Assembly (NCBI GenBank): GCA_964522445.1
Contig: CAZFUY010000014.1
Coordinates: 1-38,834, forward strand
Source: CAZFUY01 sp964522445
Lineage (GTDB): Bacteria; Pseudomonadota; Gammaproteobacteria; SZUA-229
DNA: 38,834 nucleotides
Direction: 5' to 3'
The notes beneath the pieces were generated by a model that worked only from the letters and a program-made list of their open reading frames with translations, was not told the origin of the DNA and ran no database searches. The translations under genes were made by a program, and so were the position numbers. Below, one piece after another: positions 1 to 8,607 of this stretch. The first letter of the stretch is position 1, and each line of letters starts with the position of its first letter.

Positions 1-2016
1 AGCAGCATATCTTCAACTCACACAGTTCGCCGCCAGCCACCGTGGAATTTTGAGCTTGATACAGCCACCCGGCTACTTACCGAACAGTTTGGCACTAAAG
101 ACCTGAGTGGTTTTGGATGTGACGGTCTTATTCAGCCCATTATGGCCGCCGGCTGTTTAATGCAATATGTAAAAGATACCCAGCGAACCAGTCTGCCACA
201 TATTCAGGGTTTACGTGTTGAACGTTCTGAAGATGCGGTTCTTTTAGATGCCGCCAGCCGAAAAAATCTGGAACTTGAATATAATCTATCTGGAGGCACT
301 ACAAATACTCTGTGCTCTGTTATCGATAAAACAACAACATCTATGGGCAGCCGTTGTTTGCGCCGCTGGATTAATCGCCCACTTAGAGATCAACAGACTT
401 TAAGCTTAAGACACAATGCCATTGCTTCATTACTTGAGAATCGTGAATATATTTCAATTCAGGATTGCTTACATAACATTGGTGATATCGAACGCATACT
501 CACCCGGGTTGCTATAAAATCTGCACGGCCTCGCGACCTTTATACTTTAGGGCAATCATTAAATGTATTGCCCGAAACACAAACATATCTAAAACAAAAT
601 TCATCTGAATTTATTTCCCATCTTTCTGCAACCATTTCAGAACATCCTGAAGCTGTTGCCTTATTACAAAAAGCCGTGATTGAAAATCCACCAGTGCTTA
701 TTCGCGATGGCGGCGTTATTGCCGAAGGTTATAATACAGAACTCGACGAGCTTAGAAGCTTAAGCAAAAATGCCGATCAATTTTTAATTGATCTTGAAGC
801 ACGCGAAAAAGAACGTACAGGTATTAGCACTTTAAAAGTCAGTTATAACCGGGTGCATGGTTTTTATATTGAAATATCCAAAGCACAATCTGATAAAGCA
901 CCCGCCGATTATGTTCGTCGCCAAACTTTAAAAGGTGCGGAACGTTTTATTACACCTGAATTAAAATCATTTGAAGATAAAGTATTAAGCGCAAAAGAAA
1001 GAGCATTAGCAAAAGAAAAATTTTTGTATGATGAATTACTTGATCTACTTATTTTACAGTTAATTCCATTACAGGAGTGTGCAACAGGACTTTCTGAACT
1101 GGATACTATTTGCTGCCTGGCAGAACGTGCTGACACGCTAAATTATAACAAACCTGAATTTCAGACAAAGCCAGGGGTTTTTATAGAAGAAGGCCGACAC
1201 CCTGTTGTCGAACAGGTAACAGATAATCCCTTTGTACCCAACAACAGTAAATTAAACGATCAACAACGCATGTTAATTATTACCGGCCCAAACATGGGTG
1301 GTAAATCTACTTATATGCGCCAGACAGCATTAATTGTTTTACTGGCACATATTGGTAGTTACGTGCCCGCAAAAAGTGCCGTTATAGGATCTATTGATCG
1401 CATCTTTACACGTATAGGCTCATCAGATGATTTAGCCTCTGGACGTTCAACATTTATGGTTGAAATGACAGAAGCTGCAAATATATTAAATAATGCCACT
1501 GAAAAAAGTCTTGTACTTATGGATGAAATTGGTCGAGGCACCAGCACATTTGATGGTCTCTCACTCGCCTGGGCATGCGCTGAACATTTAGCAAAAGAAA
1601 CACGATCATTTACTTTATTCGCCACTCACTATTTTGAACTTACCTCACTTGTTGATGAAATAAAAACAGTTGCTAATATTCATTTAGATGCCATAGAACA
1701 TGGTGACAATATTGTATTTATGCACGCGGTTAAAAGTGGCCCGGCAAATCAGAGCTATGGTTTGCAGGTTGCTAAACTTGCAGGTGTACCCAGCAAAGTT
1801 ATCAAAAGCGCTAAAAAGAAATTACATAAACTTGAAAAACAATCTGCTGGTACACATGAACAGTTTATTGAAGAAAGCACAGGTCAACTAGAGCTATTCA
1901 ATAACAATCCACATCCTATAGTTGAGTACCTGCTTGATTTAGATGTTGATGAATTAAATGCAAAGCAGGCTCTTGATCTGGTTTATGAACTTATTAACAG
2001 GGCTCAAAAGCACTAA
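1..2016 (+). CDS. mutS: DNA mismatch repair protein MutS, 5'-truncated by window edge
   Basis: MutS recognises base mismatches and, as an ABC-type ATPase clamp, recruits MutL. The reading frame is open from base 1, so 671 C-terminal residues are present against about 850 for the family. The N-terminal mismatch-reading domain with its Phe-x-Glu motif lies outside the window. Visible parts are the connector start (WNFELDTATRLL), the lever and clamp regions, the Walker A loop GPNMGGKST near base 1290, the Walker B/signature DEIGRGTSTFDG near base 1525, and the helix-turn-helix dimerisation end. An internal ATG at 142 is not the true start, because upstream codons match the family. nadK follows after 37 bp. 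Identification is secure. Confidence 0.97.
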   Translation, partial: SSISSTHTVRRQPPWNFELDTATRLLTEQFGTKDLSGFGCDGLIQPIMAAGCLMQYVKDTQRTSLPHIQGLRVERSEDAVLLDAASRKNLELEYNLSGGTTNTLCSVIDKTTTSMGSRCLRRWINRPLRDQQTLSLRHNAIASLLENREYISIQDCLHNIGDIERILTRVAIKSARPRDLYTLGQSLNVLPETQTYLKQNSSEFISHLSATISEHPEAVALLQKAVIENPPVLIRDGGVIAEGYNTELDELRSLSKNADQFLIDLEAREKERTGISTLKVSYNRVHGFYIEISKAQSDKAPADYVRRQTLKGAERFITPELKSFEDKVLSAKERALAKEKFLYDELLDLLILQLIPLQECATGLSELDTICCLAERADTLNYNKPEFQTKPGVFIEEGRHPVVEQVTDNPFVPNNSKLNDQQRMLIITGPNMGGKSTYMRQTALIVLLAHIGSYVPAKSAVIGSIDRIFTRIGSSDDLASGRSTFMVEMTEAANILNNATEKSLVLMDEIGRGTSTFDGLSLAWACAEHLAKETRSFTLFATHYFELTSLVDEIKTVANIHLDAIEHGDNIVFMHAVKSGPANQSYGLQVAKLAGVPSKVIKSAKKKLHKLEKQSAGTHEQFIEESTGQLELFNNNPHPIVEYLLDLDVDELNAKQALDLVYELINRAQKH

Positions 2017-2053
2017 ACTTGGCTATTAGGTTTGTCAGTGCTATTGTTTATTT

Positions 2054-2920
2054 ATGAATATTAAAACCATCGGCATTATTGCTAAAAACAAGGATGCAGC
2101 TGTCATCGAGACAGTGAATACCCTGTATGATTTTTTAATTAAAAAGTCATATAACATTATGCTTGATCAAAGTGCCGAAGACCTGTTTATTCATTCTGAG
2201 GCTATTACTACCGATAGAGCCACACTCGGCGAAAAATGTGATTTAGTCATTATTGTTGCCGGTGATGGCACATTCTTAAGCGCTGCACGTTCATTGTCAG
2301 ATTATGACATTCCAATCCTCGGTATCAATCTAGGTCGATTAGGTTTTCTGGTTGATATATCTCCCAATGAAATGCTGGAACACCTTGAGCAAATTCTCAA
2401 TGGCAAGTTTGTTGAAGAACAACGTATTTTATTAAAAGCACAGGTTATTCGTAATGGCCATCTTATTAATAAAGCAGAGGCTTTAAATGATGTTGTCGTG
2501 CATATTCGTGATGTTGCACGTATGATTGAATTTGAAACATTTATAAATGGTCAGTTTGTAAATCATCAAAGATCAGATGGTTTAGTTGTATCCACACCAA
2601 CAGGCTCAACCGCTTATGCTTTATCTGGTGGTGGCCCTTTATTGCACGCCAATCTGGATGCCATTGTACTTGTACCTATTTGCCCGCACACATTAACTAA
2701 CAGACCTTTAGTTGTGAATGCAGATAGTAATGTTGAAATTATTATTGGCGATGGCAGGCAATCAACAGCCCAGGTAACTTTTGATGGGCAAACTGCATTT
2801 GATGTTAAACCTGGTGATAAAATTTGCATTCAAAGAAAAGAAAAAACAGTACGTCTTATACACCCAGAGAATTATGATTATTATGAAATTTTAAGAGCCA
2901 AGCTTCGCTGGAATGTTTAA
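2054..2920 (+). CDS. nadK: NAD kinase
   Basis: Phosphorylates NAD+ to NADP+ with ATP or polyphosphate in the cytoplasm. The 288-residue length is normal for the bacterial family. Diagnostic motifs are the GDGT loop (AGDGTFLSAARSL, around residues 70-82), the NDVVVH segment with catalytic or ligand-binding Asn/Asp near residue 147, and the glycine-rich GSTAYALSGGGPL block near residue 187. It sits between mutS and recN on the same strand; recN starts 36 bp downstream. nadK-recN adjacency is common in gammaproteobacteria, and nearby mutS is less usual. No clear Shine-Dalgarno sequence precedes the ATG. Confidence 0.96.
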   Translation: MNIKTIGIIAKNKDAAVIETVNTLYDFLIKKSYNIMLDQSAEDLFIHSEAITTDRATLGEKCDLVIIVAGDGTFLSAARSLSDYDIPILGINLGRLGFLVDISPNEMLEHLEQILNGKFVEEQRILLKAQVIRNGHLINKAEALNDVVVHIRDVARMIEFETFINGQFVNHQRSDGLVVSTPTGSTAYALSGGGPLLHANLDAIVLVPICPHTLTNRPLVVNADSNVEIIIGDGRQSTAQVTFDGQTAFDVKPGDKICIQRKEKTVRLIHPENYDYYEILRAKLRWNV

Positions 2921-2956
2921 CCCCGCCCCCTTTCTTTCACCTTTGATAAAATAAAA

Positions 2957-4633
2957 ATGCTAAACCATATTCGTATACGTAATTTCGCCATTATTGATCA
3001 TCTTGATCTTGAATTTAAAAATGGACTCACTGCATTAACGGGTGAAACAGGCGCGGGAAAATCTATTTTACTGGGCGCACTTGGTCTGCTACTAGGTGAC
3101 CGTGCAGATAGTGATAGTGTACGCGATGGTTCAAGTAAATCTGAAATAAGTGCCGAGTTTGATATTTCAAAACTGAATCATGTACAGCACTGGTTAAAAA
3201 CAAAAGAACTGGATTCAGAACTGGATTGTTTAATTCGACGACGACTGTCAAGCGATGGTCGCTCCAGAGCATTTATTAACGGTTCACCCGTTCCTTTGCA
3301 GGACATGCGTGAGCTAGGCGAAATGCTGGTTGATATTCACGGCCAACATGAGCACCAGTCTTTAATGAAACCACAAATGCAACGCATGCTTGTTGATGAC
3401 TATGCCAATAATAAAGAAAAATTAGTTACACTAAAAAATATATTTAATGAATGGAATAAAACTGATTCTAAATACCAGAAACTAAAAACGGATACTAAAG
3501 ATCGTAATGATCGCATTGATCTTTTACGTTATCAGGTACAGGAACTGGATGAACTATCTATAACTGAGGATGAACACACATCCTTAAATGAAGAACATCA
3601 AAGATTAGCTAATGCAGATCATTTAATGGAAATCAGTCAGACTGCTTTGCAGGCATTATATGAAACCGATGAATCTAATATTTATTCCCAGCTATCTCAT
3701 CAGGCCTCTCAGATTGAATCAGTAAGTGAAACAGACAACAACTTACTACCGGCATGCACCATGCTCAACGAAGCAATGGTCCAAATAGAAGAAACAACCA
3801 GCCACCTACGAGATTATTTATCGCAGCTTGATAATAACCCGGAAAGATTTCAACAAGTCGAGACACGACTGGGTTTAATACATGACCTGTCAAGAAAACA
3901 CCGTGTAGAACCTGGACAGCTTATGGAAATTCATCAGCAACTGACTGAAGAATTAAACAACCTTGATCATGCCGATGAAAACCTGATCTCTCTTGAAAAA
4001 CAAAGCAATGACTTAAAAGATAAATATTTAAAACTGGCAAAACAATTATCAATAGCACGCCAGAAAACAGCAAAAGATTTAAATAAAAAAATAACCGATG
4101 CCATGCAAACATTGGGCATGCAGGGTGGACGATTTGAAATTAATGTTACTGAAAATACATCAAAAACATTTAACGCTCACGGGTTTGATGATATTGAATT
4201 TACTGTCAGCGCAAACCCTGGGCAGTCCTGTAAATTATTAGCAAAAGTTGCATCAGGTGGTGAACTGGCACGAATTAGTTTAGCCATTCAAATGATTACT
4301 GCTCAACAGGGGCGCATCCCAACTTTAATTTTTGATGAAGTAGACAGCGGTGTTGGTGGCGGTATCGCAGAAATTGTTGGCAGACATCTACGCACTCTAG
4401 GTACTAGCCGACAGGTTTTTTGTGTAACTCACCTGCCCCAGGTTGCTTCTCAGGCACATCATCATATGCAGGTTCAGAAACAGGCTGATAAAAATAATAC
4501 CGTTACTCAAATTCATTCTTTATCAGAAAAACAACGTATTGAAGAAATATCTCGCATGTTAGGCGGCATAGAAATAACAAAACAAACAAGAGCCCATGCT
4601 AAAGAAATGTTAAACAAATCACAGCAGCATTAA
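2957..4633 (+). CDS. recN: DNA repair protein RecN
   Basis: SMC-like ATPase for double-strand break repair. The 558-residue protein shows the N-terminal Walker A loop GETGAGKSILLGALGLL (around residues 29-45), a central coiled-coil-rich region (about 150-390), and the C-terminal ABC signature ASGGELARISLA with Walker B LIFDEVDSGVGG and a conserved VTHLPQVA switch. Length matches the family (about 550). It is the last gene of the mutS-nadK-recN run and is followed by a strong bidirectional hairpin terminator. No LexA box was identified by eye in the 36-bp gap upstream. Confidence 0.96.
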   Translation: MLNHIRIRNFAIIDHLDLEFKNGLTALTGETGAGKSILLGALGLLLGDRADSDSVRDGSSKSEISAEFDISKLNHVQHWLKTKELDSELDCLIRRRLSSDGRSRAFINGSPVPLQDMRELGEMLVDIHGQHEHQSLMKPQMQRMLVDDYANNKEKLVTLKNIFNEWNKTDSKYQKLKTDTKDRNDRIDLLRYQVQELDELSITEDEHTSLNEEHQRLANADHLMEISQTALQALYETDESNIYSQLSHQASQIESVSETDNNLLPACTMLNEAMVQIEETTSHLRDYLSQLDNNPERFQQVETRLGLIHDLSRKHRVEPGQLMEIHQQLTEELNNLDHADENLISLEKQSNDLKDKYLKLAKQLSIARQKTAKDLNKKITDAMQTLGMQGGRFEINVTENTSKTFNAHGFDDIEFTVSANPGQSCKLLAKVASGGELARISLAIQMITAQQGRIPTLIFDEVDSGVGGGIAEIVGRHLRTLGTSRQVFCVTHLPQVASQAHHHMQVQKQADKNNTVTQIHSLSEKQRIEEISRMLGGIEITKQTRAHAKEMLNKSQQH

Positions 4634-4670
4634 ACAAATAATCCACGCCAAGCATTAAACTCAGAGCATA

Positions 4671-4704
4671 AAAAAAGCCATACTTTAAAAAGTATGGCTT
4701 TTTT
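4671..4704. terminator. Bidirectional rho-independent terminator between recN and the convergent cluster
   Basis: A 15-bp perfect stem (arms 4671-4685 and 4690-4704, centred on GCCATACTT/AAGTATGGC, TAAA loop) has an A-tract on its left arm and a T-tract on its right arm. It can therefore terminate recN on the + strand and the long minus-strand cluster coming the other way. It lies exactly between the convergent stop codons at 4633 and 4723. Confidence 0.92.
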
Positions 4705-4722
4705 ATTTCAACTTAGTAAACC

Positions 4723-5493
4723 TTAACGAGCTGGAACATAAGGCCCATATCCATACCCTGGTGCAACGGGGTATGCCTGCTGCTGTGGAGGATAGTAATA
4801 AGTTGGGCCATAAGCAGGAGCACCCATCTGCTGAGGTGGATTCCATTGAGGCTGTTGAGCTGCCCAGTTAGGTCTTTGCTGAGATGCCCATTTTCTCATT
4901 TGAGCCTGTCTCTGTTGCATCCATGCAGGTGGTCTTGACTGACTCATTGCATTACTTCTTTGTTGCGTCATTTGTTTTTCCATTTGGGCACGTTGTTCTT
5001 TTACCCAGTCAGGCGTGTTTTGATTTGCTCTTTCCTGCATTTTTGCACGCTGCTCTTTCACCCATGCTGGTGGTTCCATCATATTGGCATCAGCTGTTTG
5101 TGCATCTGATTCAACAACTGTAGATTCAGATGGCTCAGATAAAGAAACAGGTGCAACAACTGGAGAAATAGATGCTTCAACGGGTGCGCTCGTTTGAATA
5201 TTTTCTGCATGCCCCTGATTATGCTCTGCCTGATGTTTATAAATATAAATAAACACTAGACCAAAAGAAACAAATGCAAGCAATATATATAATGCTAAAG
5301 GAAAATGTCTATCAGACTCTCCCTGATTATTATCAGATGCCTCTATTGACATTTCAGCTGTATCATTAGACGCTTCTTTCTCTACTTTTTTTGCGGCTTT
5401 CTTTTTTGCTGCTTTTTTAGCCGGTTTTTTTGCAGACTCTTCTGTGTTTTCTGGCTGCTCTGCATTTACAGCTTCGTCATTTTCATTAACCAT
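4723..5493 (-). CDS. Membrane protein with Lys/Ala-rich cytoplasmic tail and Trp/Arg (PxWVKEQRA) repeats
   Basis: No named family recognised; 256 residues. Residues 20-40 are a Lys/Ala-rich, histone-H1-like stretch (AKKPAKKAAKKKAAKK). A single transmembrane helix spans about 64-84, and the positive-inside rule puts the Lys-rich tail in the cytoplasm. After an acidic/Ser linker come three copies of a motif P-x-W-[VM]-x-x-[QR]-[RQ]-A-x-M (Trp144, 163, 191). The end is Gln/Tyr/Pro/Gly-rich, finishing PGYGYGPY. The same Trp/Arg motif occurs five times in the secreted protein encoded at 11394-12467, tying both ends of the cluster together. It is the last gene before the terminator. Function unknown; a structural or adaptor role is inference. 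Confidence 0.85.
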   Translation of the reverse strand: MVNENDEAVNAEQPENTEESAKKPAKKAAKKKAAKKVEKEASNDTAEMSIEASDNNQGESDRHFPLALYILLAFVSFGLVFIYIYKHQAEHNQGHAENIQTSAPVEASISPVVAPVSLSEPSESTVVESDAQTADANMMEPPAWVKEQRAKMQERANQNTPDWVKEQRAQMEKQMTQQRSNAMSQSRPPAWMQQRQAQMRKWASQQRPNWAAQQPQWNPPQQMGAPAYGPTYYYPPQQQAYPVAPGYGYGPYVPAR

Positions 5494-5518
5494 GATTTTT
5501 AAACTCCCAATTTACTAT

Positions 5519-7045
5519 TCATTTAAGCAACTCGTCTTTTTCACTATCCGATTTAACTTTTAAATCTTCCTGTGATCCAACTACACTGCCAGTTTCATTT
5601 GATTTCAAATCTTCATCGCCCGAGGGTTTTGCAAACTGATCATTCAGTGATTGAATATATTGATCAGCCTGACTAACTATATTTTTTAAGGACCTTTTTG
5701 AGAAGTATCCCCAACCAACAGGTTGTGGTCTAAATATGCTATGAATTAGAAATGTATTTTTTCTAAAAGCATTTGCCAAACTATCTTTAATGCTATCTGT
5801 TGAATTATATTTTACTAGTTTTCTAAGCTGGCTAGATGCAGACCATTTTCTTGAGAAAAAATGCCCAACAGAAAAAATCGTAATCAGTGCTGCAGCACCC
5901 GCCAGTTGACTCCATGTCTCTGCCATCACCCATTCATATGATGATTGCAAAATTCCTGAAACGCCTGAATCTGAATACAGCAGCGTAAAGATAAAAACAC
6001 CAAGACCAGAAAACATAAGCAAATCACGCATTAATGTACCCATGCGCCAGTCCTTAAGCATCGATCTTAGTTTCGGCAACCGTTCATGTTCTATTTCTCG
6101 TGCTGTTTTATCCAGAGAGCCAATTATGCGATACAGGCGATCAACATTGAGCTGATTAATTCGATTATTAATTGCGGAAAGATCTTCATCTCGTTTTCTT
6201 TCAAAACGTGCTCTTAATGCATCATCTTCAATAGGAACAGCTACGTCAGGATTATAAATTGTGTAAAATTTACCTGCTGTAAGGCCTTCACCTGCCAGCG
6301 CTCTTTGCCATGAAGCCACCACATCTTCCGGGTTGTCTTCACGTGCAGAAGCATCTATCTGATTTAATATATAAACAAATTTTTCAGAATTTTTTGCAAA
6401 AACTTTATCCGCCACCAGATGCTTTAATGTATCACGCATAGCCCCTGGTTCTGGATGACGCGCATCAAAAAACACCAGCACAAGATCAGATAATTCAACA
6501 ATATAATCTGTGATTTTTAAAATCGCGGTTCGCTGTGCGTCTGCATCGAAACCAGGGGAGTCGATAAAAATATTACCTTTCAGATTTTTGCTTGGGCAAG
6601 TTCTCATTTGCAAATAAGCGTTAACTCGATCACCTTCACCCGGAACGACGCGATCAATTTCATCAGCCATTCGATAAAAAGGAAAGCGAGGATCTGCATC
6701 TAATGAAATACCAGGCAGCACACGATCCTGATCATCAGAGGTGTAGCAAATTACGGTAAACTTATCATCAACCGCCTGTGTACCTGTTTCCTGCAAACTA
6801 TAACCAAGGTAATGGTTAATAAATGTAGATTTTCCTGCAGAGAATGTACCCAGCACAGAAATTAATGGCCACCAGGGAATCTGTGTTGCAAAAGACTGGT
6901 CACGTTTAAGCAAACCCATTCTATATGCAATTTTATCAAGCTTACGAAAACCATTAATAGCATCAATTAGCAACGGGCTTTCACTTTGCAAGTGCGCCTC
7001 AAGCTTCTTTAACTGTTGTTTAATTTGTTTATCTGGGCCAAACAT
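5519..7045 (-). CDS. Membrane-anchored dynamin-like GTPase
   Basis: A 508-residue GTPase of the dynamin/EHD-like class. It shows G1 P-loop GTFSAGKS at residues 66-73, a Thr-rich switch I region (ETGTQAVDD, 86-94), G3 DSPG at 163-166 and G4 NQID at 228-231. Two hydrophobic helices (about 342-357 and 380-397) follow a predicted helical region, so the protein should sit in the inner membrane with the GTPase domain in the cytoplasm; the tail from 470 is charged. Known family members bend or fuse membranes by nucleotide-dependent assembly. Here it lies in one transcription unit with a ParA-like ATPase and several membrane proteins. Its substrate membrane is unknown. Start ATG is 33 bp after the preceding gene. 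Confidence 0.88.
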   Translation of the reverse strand: MFGPDKQIKQQLKKLEAHLQSESPLLIDAINGFRKLDKIAYRMGLLKRDQSFATQIPWWPLISVLGTFSAGKSTFINHYLGYSLQETGTQAVDDKFTVICYTSDDQDRVLPGISLDADPRFPFYRMADEIDRVVPGEGDRVNAYLQMRTCPSKNLKGNIFIDSPGFDADAQRTAILKITDYIVELSDLVLVFFDARHPEPGAMRDTLKHLVADKVFAKNSEKFVYILNQIDASAREDNPEDVVASWQRALAGEGLTAGKFYTIYNPDVAVPIEDDALRARFERKRDEDLSAINNRINQLNVDRLYRIIGSLDKTAREIEHERLPKLRSMLKDWRMGTLMRDLLMFSGLGVFIFTLLYSDSGVSGILQSSYEWVMAETWSQLAGAAALITIFSVGHFFSRKWSASSQLRKLVKYNSTDSIKDSLANAFRKNTFLIHSIFRPQPVGWGYFSKRSLKNIVSQADQYIQSLNDQFAKPSGDEDLKSNETGSVVGSQEDLKVKSDSEKDELLK

Positions 7046-7078
7046 TATTTACACCACTTAAATATATTAGGTTTAGCC

Positions 7079-7753
7079 TTACCAGGGCATGAAATCATTC
7101 ATAAACTGCATGGGTCTTGAAACACTGTCATTCATAATCGACATATCATGCCCCATACGACCAAGCGATATGTTCATGTTTCTCATATGCATATTCATTT
7201 CATGTATTGATTTTGACTGACTTTCAATTGTGCGCGTCATTACAGCCACATTTTTAGACATACTAGCTACATTAGTATCCATGCTTTGCATGCTTTTTCG
7301 CATAATAACCATTTCAGTTGAAACCAGATGAATATCCTGAGTCAAACTATAAATCAGGAAGAAACCATAAGCAGCGAGTAGTATGAATGCGAATAATGAC
7401 GGATATATTATTAACTCCCAGCGTCTTGAGCTGGCAGAAAACACTTTTGTCATTTCATTCATGCTTTTGCTTATAACATGCTCAACACTTTCAGTTATGG
7501 TGTCGTCATAATAACCAAACATAGAAAGCTTTTTGTCACAAATGCTGGGATCATTTGGACATGTATCAGGGTCAGCAGTACAGCCTGAAATACCTGGCTC
7601 GCACTCAATAGACTCTATAATAACGTCTCTTACATTTTTTTTATGTTTTTTAGGCTCAGGCGTTTTAGAGTCTTCTTTTTTTGAGTCAGTTATTTCCAAT
7701 TTTTCAGAACCTTCTATTTTGTTTTCCCAGTTTTTATTTGTCTCTTTAGACAT
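7079..7753 (-). CDS. Single-pass membrane protein with four-Cys motif and methionine-heptad coiled coil
   Basis: No characterised family recognised; 224 residues. The N-terminal 110 residues are charged and presumably cytoplasmic. They contain four cysteines at exactly seven-residue steps (Cys51, 58, 65, 72), within Asp/Pro-rich sequence. A transmembrane helix spans about 114-136. The C-terminal region from 148 is a heptad coiled coil: Met occupies positions 151, 158, 165, 172, 186, 193, 200 and 207, with Gln179 the only break. The other core position is Met148, Met155, Val162, Val169, Ile176, Ile183, Met190, Leu197, Met204, Val211. The protein ends MNDFMPW. It sits between the GTPase and TPR genes. 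Probably an oligomeric periplasmic stalk anchored in the inner membrane (inference). Confidence 0.85.
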   Translation of the reverse strand: MSKETNKNWENKIEGSEKLEITDSKKEDSKTPEPKKHKKNVRDVIIESIECEPGISGCTADPDTCPNDPSICDKKLSMFGYYDDTITESVEHVISKSMNEMTKVFSASSRRWELIIYPSLFAFILLAAYGFFLIYSLTQDIHLVSTEMVIMRKSMQSMDTNVASMSKNVAVMTRTIESQSKSIHEMNMHMRNMNISLGRMGHDMSIMNDSVSRPMQFMNDFMPW

Positions 7754-7812
7754 AATAAACCTTCGTTAATTATTACTATTAAATAGTTATAAATAAAACT
7801 ATTTAATATTTT

Positions 7813-8592
7813 TTATCCTGTCATTTTTTGTCTTAGTTTATTAGCACTTTCTGCATCCAGCCCTTGAATAACGCGCAGCAAATAATTAACCTGTGCAGGC
7901 TGCTGATTTGCCTCAATTAAACGAATGGCAGCTTCATAATAAGCTTCACCTGCCTGCTTCCATTTTCCCTGTGCATAATAAATATTACCCAGCTCACCAT
8001 AAACATCAGGGTCTTGTGATGCTAATTCAGATAATTCTTGATAGGCTTTTTCTGCCTCAGCCATGCTGCCATTCCAGTACGCCTGACGAGCTCTGTTCAG
8101 AATAGCCAGATTATCTGTTGGCAATAATTCTTTCTCTTCAGTTATCGTTATTTCTTCCTGTGGCTCTTCTTTATTTAAATCATCATCAGCAGAATCAATC
8201 ATTTCAGTAACGGTTTCTGTAACCGTTTCTTTTATTTTTTCAACAACAGTCATCATATCTTTTGCTTTATCTCGTGGCTGTTCAGTTTTTTCTACTGGGG
8301 TCATATCAACCACAGGTTCTGCATAAACCATTTCAGTAGACTGACTTTCTACTTCTACATAAGAGCCTGTAGTTTCCTGATGATTATTTCGCTGAGCAAA
8401 AAGAGGCTTGCCGGTTGATGCATGCTTTGGGATTTCTATTTCAAATTTTTCTTCCAGAGCTGTCAGCGCCCGATCAACAGGGCGATTAATATGTTCGGGA
8501 AACAAATCGGCTCTAAAATAAATAATGGCCGTAACTAACCCTAAAATCACAAAAAAACTAAGGTGACTTAATATATGTCCAATAAATTTCAT
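7813..8592 (-). CDS. Membrane-anchored TPR protein
   Basis: A 259-residue protein with an N-terminal hydrophobic anchor (about residues 8-28) and no obvious cleavage site, then a long Glu/Thr/Pro-rich linker (about 60-155). The C-terminal domain (about 160-245) has tetratricopeptide-like helices, for example AYWNGSMAEAEKAYQEL followed by VYGELGNIYYAQGKWKQAG with the Gly/Ala/Tyr pattern of TPR motifs. TPR domains bind proteins, so this is a likely scaffold partner for another product of the cluster. It starts 15 bp after the ParA-like gene stop, suggesting translational linkage. Partner and exact role are unknown. Confidence 0.85.
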   Translation of the reverse strand: MKFIGHILSHLSFFVILGLVTAIIYFRADLFPEHINRPVDRALTALEEKFEIEIPKHASTGKPLFAQRNNHQETTGSYVEVESQSTEMVYAEPVVDMTPVEKTEQPRDKAKDMMTVVEKIKETVTETVTEMIDSADDDLNKEEPQEEITITEEKELLPTDNLAILNRARQAYWNGSMAEAEKAYQELSELASQDPDVYGELGNIYYAQGKWKQAGEAYYEAAIRLIEANQQPAQVNYLLRVIQGLDAESANKLRQKMTG

Positions 8593-8607
8593 TTTATATT
8601 CCTGTAA

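Noticed and set aside
5519..7045. Dynamin-like GTPase as part of an antiphage defence island
   Set aside because: No nuclease, toxin, methylase or other defence gene is near, and the neighbours are secreted structural and transport proteins.
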